In this document: piece by piece, positions 32,601 through 39,990 of the stretch
Layout: each line of letters starts with the position of its first letter
Position numbering within the stretch: position 1 is the first letter of the stretch
Origin: Utricularia gibba
Lineage: Eukaryota > Streptophyta > Magnoliopsida > Lamiales > Lentibulariaceae
Length of the DNA stretch: 39,990 nt
Assembly: GCA_002189035.1 (NCBI GenBank)
Contig: NEEC01000348.1
Span: forward strand, 1 to 39,990
Reading direction: 5' to 3'
Notes under the pieces: generated by a model
Seen by the model: only the letters and a program-made list of their open reading frames with translations
What the model was told of the DNA's origin: nothing
Databases searched by the model: none
Made by a program: the position numbers and the translations under genes

Positions 32601-32696
32601 TGGTTTTCTCAACCACATGCTTTTTATTTGAGGAGGCGCTCTCGAGGGGCACTAGGATCGGGCCGGAGGTCCGAAATCGGGGGTGTAAAAAAAAAG
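29632..32696 (+). repeat. Tetramer followed by two trimers
   Basis: Monomer starts: 29632 A, 29938 B, 30249 C, 30558 D; 30868 A, 31177 B, 31486 C; 31795 A, 32107 B, 32407 C (truncated tail). A-to-A distances are 1,236, 927 and 902 bp. The last is short because the unit at 32107 lost the GTTTTT and CGTTGGG parts of its centre (it reads GTCGGTGGTGCTTTCGGAAG) and the unit at 32407 lost part of its tail. The tetramer here is A-B-C-D, the reverse C/D order of the 15.4-20.3 kb block. Confidence 0.75.
32665..32696 (+). repeat. Truncated monomer tail lacking the conserved TAGTCATTTG box
   Basis: The tail of the unit at 32407 reads GGAGGTCCGAAATCGGGGG, then TGT and a run of nine A residues before GTGATCC. 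The conserved segment from CCCATAGTCATTTGTAGCCC to the A-run is gone. It is the only unit I found without TAGTCATTTG. The next unit (32697) is an A type with GGCAACTGCC instead of GGCAGCTGCC. A deletion during recombination is likely, and an assembly fault is possible. Confidence 0.75.
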
Positions 32697-35158
32697 TGAT
32701 CCATTTATTAACGTTGGGTTTTCGGCAACTGCCTACATTGTTTCTGAAGGAAAAGCTTGTCTTTTTTGGTGGTGCTTCGTTGGGAACTTCGTCCGGACCC
32801 AAGTTCGGTTCGACTCCTGAGCCAAATCGGGTCCTATTTGACGAAAATCGTGATGCATTTATTGAAGTTAGGATGTCATGAGCACCCCAAATGGTTTTCT
32901 CATCCACAAGCTTTATATTTGAGGAGGCGCTCTCGAGGGGCACCAGGATCGGGCCGGAGGTCAGGGCGCTCGGGCCCATAGTCATTTGTAGCCCAAAAAA
33001 AGTGATCCATTTATTAACGTTGGGTTTTCGGCAGCTGCCTACATTGTTTCTGAAGGAAAAGCTTGTCGTTTTTGGGTGGGTGCTTTCGGGAATCCGGACC
33101 CAAGGTTCGGTTCGACTCCTGAGCCCAATCGGGTCCTATTCGACGAAAATCGTGATGCATTTATTCAAGTTAGGATGTCATGAGCACCCCAAATGGTTTT
33201 CTCAACACAAGCTTTTATTTGAGGAGGCGCTCTCGAGGGGCACAGGATCTGGCCGGAGGTCGGGTCGGGCTCGGGCCCATAGTCATTTGTAGCCCGGCAA
33301 AAAAAGTGATCCATTTATTAACGTTGGGTTTTCGGCAGCTGCCTACATGGTTTCTGAAGGAAAAGCTTGTCGTTTTTGGGTGGGTGCTTTTGTTGGAAGT
33401 TCGTCCGGACCCAAGGTTCGGTTCGACTCCTGGCCCAATCGGGTCCTATTCGACGAAAATCGTGATGCATTTTTGAAGTTAGGATGTCATGAGCACCCCA
33501 AATGGTTTTCTCAACCACATGCTTTTTATTTGAGGAGGCGCTCTCGAGGGCACTAGGATTGGGCCGGAGGTCATATCGAACTCGGCCCATAGTCATTTGT
33601 AGCCCGGCAAAAAAAGTGATCCATTTATTAACGTTGGGTTTTCGCAGCTGCCTACATTGTTTTTGAAGGAAAAGCTTGTCGTTTTTGGTGGGTGCTTTCG
33701 TTGGGAAGTTCATCCGGACCCAAGGTTCGTTCGACTCCTGAGCCCAATCGGGTCCTATTCGACGAAAATCGTGATGCATTTATTGAAGTTAGGATGTCAT
33801 GAGCACCCAAATGGTTTTCTCATCCACAAGCTTTATATTTGAGGAGGCGCTCTCGAGGGGCACAGGATCGGGCCGGAGGTCGGGTCGGGCTCGGGCCCAT
33901 AGTCATTTGTAGCCCGGCAAAAAAAGTGATCCATTTATTAACGTTGGGTTTTCGGCAGCTGCCTACATTGTTTCTGAAGGAAAAGCTTGTCGTTTTTGGT
34001 GGGTGCTTTCGTTGGGAAGTTCATCCGGACCCAAGGTTCTGTTCGACTCCTGAGCCCAATCGGGTCCTATTCGACGAAAATCGTGATGCATTTATTGAAG
34101 TTAGGATGTCATGAGCACCCCAAATGGTTTTCTCAACCAAGCTTTTTATTTGAGAGGCGCTCTCGAGGGGCACTAGGATTGGGCCGGAGGTCGTCGAACT
34201 CGGGCCCATAGTCATTTGTAGCCCGGCAAAAAAAGTGATCCATTATTAACGGGTTTTCGGCAGCTGCCTACATGTTTCTGAAGGAAAAGCTTGTCGTTTT
34301 TGGTGGGTGCTTTCGTTGGAAGTTCATCCGGACCCAAGGTTCGGTTCGACTCCTGAGCCCGATCGGGTCCTATTCGACGAAAATCGTGATGCATTTATTG
34401 AAGTTAGGATGTCATGAGCACCCAAATGGTTTTCTCAACCACATGCTTTTTATTTGAGGAGGCGCTCTCGAGGGGCACTAGGATCGGGCCGGAGGTCTTG
34501 TCGAAATCGGCCCATAGTCATTTGTAGCCCGGCAAAAAAAAGTGATCCATTTATTAACGTTGGGTTTTCGGCAGCTGCCTACATGGTTTCTCAGGAAAAG
34601 CTTGTCGTTTTTTGGGTGGTGCTTTCGTTGGGAACTTCGTCCAGACCCAAGTTTCGGTTCGACTCCTGAGCCAAATCAGGTACTATTTTGACGAAAATCG
34701 TGATGCATTTATTGAAGTTAGGATGTCATGAGCACCCCAAATGGTTTTCTCAACCACAGCTTTATTTGAGGAGGCGCTCTCGAGGGGCACCAGGATCGGG
34801 CGGATGGCTCGGGCCATAGTCATTTGTAGCCCGGGAAAAAAAGTGATCCATTTATTAACGTTGGGTTTTCGGCAGCTGCTTACATTGGTTTCTGAAGGAA
34901 AAGCTTGTCGTTTTTTGTGGGTGCTTTCGTTGGGAAGTTCATCCGGACCCAAGGTTCTGTTCGACTCCTGAGCCCGATCGGGTCCTATTCGACGAAAATC
35001 GTGATGCATTTTATTGAAGTTAGGATGTCATGAGCACCCCAAATGGTTTCTCATCCACAAGCTTTATATTTGAGGAGGCGCTCTCGAGGGGCACCAGGAT
35101 CGGGCCGGAGGTCGGGTCGGGCTCGGGCCCATAGTCATTTGTAGCCCGGCAAAAAAAA
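32697..35158 (+). repeat. C-dominated block with TTCGACG and GTTCTG variants
   Basis: Monomer starts: 32697 A, 33003 C, 33307 C', 33617 C with A-like tail, 33927 C, 34236 D, 34543 A, 34844 C. A-to-A spacing is 1,846 bp, six monomers, with no class B unit inside. Most units carry TTCGACGAAAATCG instead of TTCAACG. Some have GTTCTGTTCGACTCC in place of GGTTCGACTCC (33927, 34844) and GAGCCCGATCGGG (34236, 34844). The unit at 33003 has an 11-base loss in its centre (TTTCGGGAATCCGG). These variants also occur in the first monomer of the window. Confidence 0.7.
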
Positions 35159-37620
35159 TGATCCATTTATTAACGTTGGGTTTTCGGCAGCTGCCTACAT
35201 GGTTTCTGAAGGAAAAGCTTGTCGTTTTTGGTTGGGTGCTTTCATTGGGAAGTTCCGGACCCAAGGTTCGGTTCGACTCCTGAGCCCAATCGGGTCCTAT
35301 TCGACGAAAATCGTGATGCATTTATTGAAGTTAGGATGTCATGAGCACCCCAAATGGTTTTCTCAACAAAGCTTTATATTTGAGGAAGCGCTCTCGAGGG
35401 GCACCGGATCGGGCCGGAGGTCAGGTCGGGCTCGGGCCTATAGTCATTTGTAGCCCGGGAAAAAAAAGTGATCCATTTATTCAATTGGGTTTTCGGCAGC
35501 TGCCTACATTGTTTCTGAAGGAAAAGCTTGTCGTTTTTGGGTGGGTGCTTTCGTTGGGAAGTTCGTCCGGACCCAAGTTTTGTTCGACTCCTGAGCCCGA
35601 TCGGGTCCTATTCGACAAAAATCGTGATGCATTTATTGAAGTTAGGATGTCATGAGCACCCCAAATGGTTTTCTCAACCACATGCTTTTATTTGAGGAGG
35701 CGCTCTCGAGGGGCACTAGGATCGGCCGGAGGTCATATCGAACTCGGGCCCATAGTCATTTGTAGCCCGGCAAAAAAGTGATCCATTATTAACGTTGGGT
35801 TTTCGGCAGCTGCCTACATGGTTTCTGAAGGAAAAGCTTGTCTTTTTTGGGGTGCTTTCGTTGGAAGTTCATCCGACCCAAGGTTCGGTTCGACTCCTGA
35901 GCCAATCGGGTCCTATTCGACGAAAATCGTGATGCATTTATTGAAGTTAGGATGTCATGAGCACCCCAAATGGTTTTCCACAAGCTTTTTATTTGAGGAG
36001 GCGCTCTCGAGGGGCACTAGGATCTGGCCGGAGGTCGGTCGAAATCGGGCCCATAGTCATTTGTAGCCCGGCAAAAAAAGTGATCCATTTATTAACGTTG
36101 GGTTTTCGGCAGCTGCCTACATGGTTTCTGAAGGAAAAGCTTGTCGTTTTTGGGTGGGTGCTTTCGTTGGGAAGTTCATCCGGACCCAAGGTTCTGTTCG
36201 ACTCCTGAGCCCAATCGGGTCCTATTCGACGAAAATCGTGATGCATTTATTGAAGTTAGGATGTCATGAGCACCCCAAATGGTTTTCTCAACCACATGCT
36301 TTTATTTGAGGAGCGCTCTCGAGGGGCACTAGGATTGGGCCGGAGGTCATATCGAACTCGGGCCCATAGTCATTTGTAGCCCGGCAAAAAAAGTGATCCA
36401 TTTATTAACGTTGGGTTTTCGGCAGCTGCCTACATGGTTTCTGAAGGAAAAGCTTGTCTTTTTGGGTGGGTGCTTCGTTGGGAAGTTCGTCCGGACCCAA
36501 GTTTCGGTTCGACTCCTGAGCCAATCGGTCCTATTTGACGAAAATCGTGATGCATTTATTGAAGTTAGGATGTCATGAGCACCCAAATGGTTTTCTCAAC
36601 AAAGCTTTATATTTGAGGAAGCGCTCTCGAGGGGCACCAGGATCGGGCGGAGGTCAGGTCGGGCTCGGGCCATAGTCATTTGTAGCCCGGAAAAAAGTGA
36701 TCCATTTATTAATTGGGTTTTCGGCAGCTGCCTACATTGTTTCTGAAGGAAAAGCTTGTCGTTTTTGGGTGGGTGCTTTCGTTGGGAAGTTCGTCCGGAC
36801 CCAAGTTCTGTTCGACTCCTGAGGCCGATCGGGTCCTATTCGACAAAAATCGTGATGCATTTATTGAAGTTAGGATGTCATGAGCACCCCAAATGGTTTT
36901 CTCAACCACATGCTTTTATTTGAGGAGGCGCTCTCGAGGGGCATTAGGATCGGGCCGGAGGTCATATCGAACTCGGGCCCATAGTCATTTGTAGCCCGGC
37001 AAAAAAAGTGATCCATTAATTAACGTTGGGTTTTCGGCAGCTGCCTACATGGTTTCTGAAGGAAAAGCTTGTCTTTTTGGGTGGGTGCTTTCGTTGGAAG
37101 TTCATCCGAACCCAAGGTTCTGTTCGACTCCTGAGCCAATCGGGTCCTATTCGACGAAAATCGTGATGCATTTATTGAAGTTAGGATGTCATGAGCACCC
37201 CAAATGGTTTTCTCAACAAAGCTTTATATTTGAGGAAGCGCTCTCGAGGGGCACCGGATCGGGCGGAGGTCGGTCGGGCTCGGGCCATAGTCATTTGTAG
37301 CCCGGGAAAAAAGTGATCCATTTATTAATTGGGTTTTCGGCAGCTGCCTACATTGTTTCTGAAGGAAAAGCTTGTCGTTTTTGGGTGGGTGCTTTCGTTG
37401 GGAAGTTCATCCGGACCCAAGGTTCTGTTCGACTCCTGAGCCATCGGGTCCTATTCGACGAAAATCGTGATGCATTTATTGAAGTTAGGATGTCATGAGC
37501 ACCCAAATGGTTTTCTCAACCACATGCTTTTTATTTGAGGAGCGCTCTCGAGGGCACTAGGATCGGGCCGGAGGTCATATCGAACTCGGGCCATAGTCAT
37601 TTGTAGCCCGGCAAAAAAAG
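35159..37620 (+). repeat. Local subfamily block with CAACAAAGC / TTAATTGGG monomer pairs
   Basis: Monomer starts: 35159, 35469, 35779, 36081, 36394, 36698, 37009, 37314. Three units (35159, 36394, 37009) end with CTCAACAAAGC and GAGGAAGCGCTC. Each is followed by a unit whose head has lost ACG, reading TTCAATTGGG (35469) or TTAATTGGG (36698, 37314). The pairs are 1,235 bp and 615 bp apart, four and two monomers. These variants occur only here, so the pair was copied locally. The units at 35469 and 36698 also share GACAAAAATCGTG and a GAGCCCGATC/GAGGCCGATC change. Confidence 0.8.
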
Positions 37621-39990
37621 TGATCCATTTATTAACGTTGGGTTTTCGGCAGCTGCCTACATGTTTCTGAAGGAAAAGCTTGTCGTTTTTGGGTGGGTGC
37701 TTCGTTGGGAACTTCGTCCAGACCCAAGTTTCGGTTCGACTCCTGAGCCAATCGGGTCCTATTTGACGAAAATCGTGATGCATTTATTGAAGTTAGGATG
37801 TCATGAGCACCCCAAATGGTTTTCTCATCCACAAGCTTTATATTTGAGGAGGCGCTCTCGAGGGCACCAGGATCGGGCCGGAGGTCGGGTCGGGCTCGGG
37901 CCCATAGTCATTTGTAGCCCGGGAAAAAAAGTGATCCATTTATTAACGTTGGGTTTTCGGCAGCTGCTTACATGGTTTCTGAAGGAAAAGCTTGTCGTTT
38001 TTGGTTGGTGCTTTCATTGGGAAGTTCATCCGGACCAAGGTTCGGTTCGACTCCTGAGCCCAATCGGTCCTATTCGACAAAAATCAACATGCATTTTTGA
38101 AGTTAGGATGTCATGAGCACCCCAAATGGTTTCTCATCCACAATTTATATTTGAGGAGGCGCTCTCGAGGGGCACCAGGATCGGGCTGGAGGGTCGGGTC
38201 GGGCTCGGGCCCATAGTCATTTGTAGCCCGGCAAAAAAAGTGATCCATTTATTAACGTTGGGTTTTCGGCAGCTGCCTACATTGTTTCTGAAGGAAAAGC
38301 TTGTCGTTTTTGGTGGGTGCTTTCGTTGGGAAGTTCATCCGGACCCAAGGTTCGGTTCGACTCCTGCCCCAATCGGGTCCTATTCAACGAAAATCGTGAT
38401 GCATTTATTGAAGTTAGGATGTCATGAGCACCCCAAATGGTTTTCTCAACCACAAGCTTTTTATTTGAGGAGGCGCTCTCGAGGGCACTAGGATCTGGCC
38501 GGAGGTGTCGCTCGGGCCCATAGTCATTTGTAGCCCGGCAAAAAAAGTGATCCATTTATTAACGTTGGGTTTTCGGCAGCTGCCTACATGTTTCTGAAGG
38601 AAAAGCTTGTCTTTTTTGGGTTGGTGCTTCGTTGGGAACTTCGTCCGGACCCAAGTTTCGGTTCGACTCCTGAGCCAATCGGTCTATTTGACGAAAATCG
38701 TGATGCATTTATTGAAGTTAGGATGTCATGAGCACCCCAAATGGTTTTCTCATCCACAAGCTTTATATTTGAGGAGGCGCTCTCGAGGGGCACCAGGATC
38801 GGGCGGAGGTCGGTCGGCTCGGGCCATAGTCATTTGTAGCCCGGGAAAAAAAGTGATCCATTTATTAACGTTGGTTTTCGGCAGCTGCCTACATTGTTTC
38901 TGAAGGAAAAGCTTGTCGTTTTTGGGTGGGTGCTTTCGTTGGGAAGTTCATCCGGACCCAAGGTTCGGTTCGACTCCTGAGCCAATCGGGTCCTATTCGA
39001 CGAAAATCGTGATGCATTTATTGAAGTTAGGATGTCATGAGCACCCCAAATGGTTTTCTCATCCACAAGCTTTATATTTGAGGAGGCGCTCTCGAGGGGC
39101 ACCAGGATCGGGCCGGAGGTCGGGTCGGCTCGGGCCCATAGTCATTTGTAGCCCGGCAAAAAAAGTGATCCATTTATTAACGTTGGGTTTTCGGCAGCTG
39201 CTTACATGTTTCTGAAGGAAAAGCTTGTCGTTTTTTGGTGGGTGCTTTCGTTGGAAGTTCATCCGGACCCAAGGTTCGGTTCGACTCCTGAGCCCAATCG
39301 GGTCCTATTCGACGAAAATCGTGATGCATTTATTGAAGTTAGGATGTCATGAGCACCCCAAATGGTTTTCTCAACCACAGCTTTTTATTTGAGGAGGCGC
39401 TCTCGAGGGGCACTAGGATCGGGCCGGAGGTCGAACTCGGGCCCATAGTCATTTGTAGCCCGGCAAAAAAAGTGATCCATTTATTAACGTTGGGTTTTCG
39501 GCAGCTGCCTACATTGTTTCTGAAGGAAAAGCTTGTCGTTTTTGGGTGGGTGCTTTCGTTGGGAAGTTCATCCGGACCCAAGGTTCGTTCGACTCCTGAG
39601 CCCAATCGGGTCCTATTCGACGAAATCGTGATGCATTTATTGAAGTTAGGATGTCATGAGCACCCCAAATGGTTTTCTCATCCACAAGCTTTATATTTGA
39701 GGAGGCGCTCTCGAGGGGCACCAGGATCGGGCGGAGGTCGGGTCGGCTCGGGCCCATAGTCATTTGTACCCGGCAAAAAAAAGTGATCCATTTATTAACG
39801 TTGGGTTTTCGGCAGCTGCTACATTGTTTCTGAAGGAAAAGCTTGTCGTTTTGGGTGGGTGCTTTCGTTGGGAAGTTCATCCGGACCCAAGGTTCTGTTC
39901 GACTCCTGAGCCCAATCGGGTCCTATTCGACGAAAATCGTGATGCATTTATTGAAGTTAGGATGTCATGAGCACCCCAAATGGTTTTCTC
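37621..39990 (+). repeat. Right edge: one A-B-C trimer, then A and mixed monomers
   Basis: Monomer starts: 37621 A, 37932 B, 38241 C, 38548 A, 38854 X, 39166 C', 39473 X, 39784 partial. A-to-A spacing of the first set is 927 bp, so the trimer order reappears. The last X, C', X units carry TTCGACGAAAATCG and CTTACATG or CTACATTG heads. The window ends inside a unit after GGTTTTCTC (39990), and the window start is the unit start TGATCC. The array therefore extends beyond the right edge and probably beyond the left. Confidence 0.75.
39784..39990 (+). repeat. Partial terminal monomer (207 bp)
   Basis: The last unit is cut by the window edge after GGTTTTCTC. It has CTACATTG, GTCGTTTTGGGTGGG, GACCCAAGG, GTTCTGTTCGACTCC and TTCGACGAAAATCG, matching the C-like variant of the right-hand block and of the first monomer in the window. 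Its class cannot be settled because the diagnostic tail is missing. Confidence 0.9.

Larger units (their letters stand above)
1..39990 (+). repeat. Satellite DNA array, ~308 bp monomer, ~129.7 copies, all head-to-tail
   Basis: The same unit recurs from the first base to the last. Marking each unit at TGATCC after the A-run gives starts at 1, 311, 620, 931, 1235 and so on to 39784, a mean of 308.4 bp. Landmarks recur in nearly every unit in a fixed order: TTATTAACGTTGGGTTTTCG, GGCAGCTGC, GAAAAGCTTGTC, GGTTCGACTCC, ATGCATTT, GAAGTTAGGATGTCATGAGC, CTCTCGAG, TAGTCATTTGTAGCCCGG and an A-run of about 6-8. No copy is inverted and no other sequence separates the units. The length is near two nucleosome repeats, as is common for eukaryotic centromeric or heterochromatic satellites. 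The family and host are not recognised. No stretch of the window is outside the repeat, so no gene is expected. Confidence 0.99.

Noticed and set aside
1-39990. CRISPR array or phage/bacterial repeat system
   Set aside because: The repeat is about 308 bp with no unique spacers between short direct repeats, and no cas-like gene is present.
1-39990. Ribosomal DNA intergenic spacer subrepeats
   Set aside because: Forty kilobases hold no 18S, 5.8S, 25/28S or 5S sequence, and the array has no flanks of another type.
1-39990. Transposon or LTR insertion in the array
   Set aside because: Unit phase is continuous from end to end. No terminal repeats, target duplications, integrase or transposase fragments were seen. 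The short aberrant tails at 21.2 and 32.68 kb are too small.
1-39990. Telomeric repeats (from GTTGGGTTTTCGG)
   Set aside because: The G/T-rich string occurs once per unit and is not tandem. No TTAGGG or TTTAGGG runs exist.
1-39990. Inverted segments or strand switches in the array
   Set aside because: I checked the landmarks GAAAAGCTTGTC and TAGTCATTTG through the window. All units read in the same direction.

Overview
The whole 39,990 bp window is one uninterrupted tandem satellite DNA array. I see no protein-coding gene, rRNA, tRNA, CRISPR array or intact mobile element. Counting units from the conserved TGATCC that follows an A-run, I find 129 complete monomers plus a 207 bp partial one at the right edge. 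The mean unit is about 308 bp (range about 290-315), and every unit lies in the same orientation. A unit near two nucleosomes in length, with tens of kilobases of homogeneous copies, fits eukaryotic (peri)centromeric or other heterochromatic satellite. The sequence does not identify the species, and I do not recognise the family.

Monomers fall into recurring classes defined by linked diagnostic positions. A: GTCTTT, AACTTCGTCC, ACAAGC, TCAGGTCGG, CCCGGGAAA. B: CTTACATGG, TTTGGTG, CATTGGG, AACAAAAATCAACATGC plus a T-run, ACAAGATTT, GGCTGG. C: CCTACATTG, GTCGTTTTTGGG, often CTGCGCCC, ACCACATGC, CACTAGG, TCATATCGAAC. D: C-like with a GTCGAAATC tail and often ACCACAAC. C' and X are intermediate forms. 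The order of the classes shows higher-order repeats (HORs) whose length changes along the window: A-B dimers (about 617 bp) at 311-2161; A-B-C trimers (about 927 bp) at 7698-11406; tetramers at 11407-13847 (about 1,220 bp) and 15395-20344 (about 1,237 bp); pentamers (about 1,545 bp) at 24997-29631; then a tetramer and two trimers up to 32696. The right end, from about 32.7 kb, is dominated by C-like monomers with private variants (GTTCTG, TTCGACG, CAACAAAGC).

Internal elements worth attention are an exact match to the RNA polymerase III B-box consensus in most units, a 5' half match to the CENP-B box, a class-restricted G-tract segment able to form a G-quadruplex, and undepleted CpG. Two local junctions (about 21.2 kb and 32.68 kb) break the pattern. 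Small deletions in homopolymers are everywhere and may be long-read consensus errors. All open reading frames are fragments of the repeat unit.
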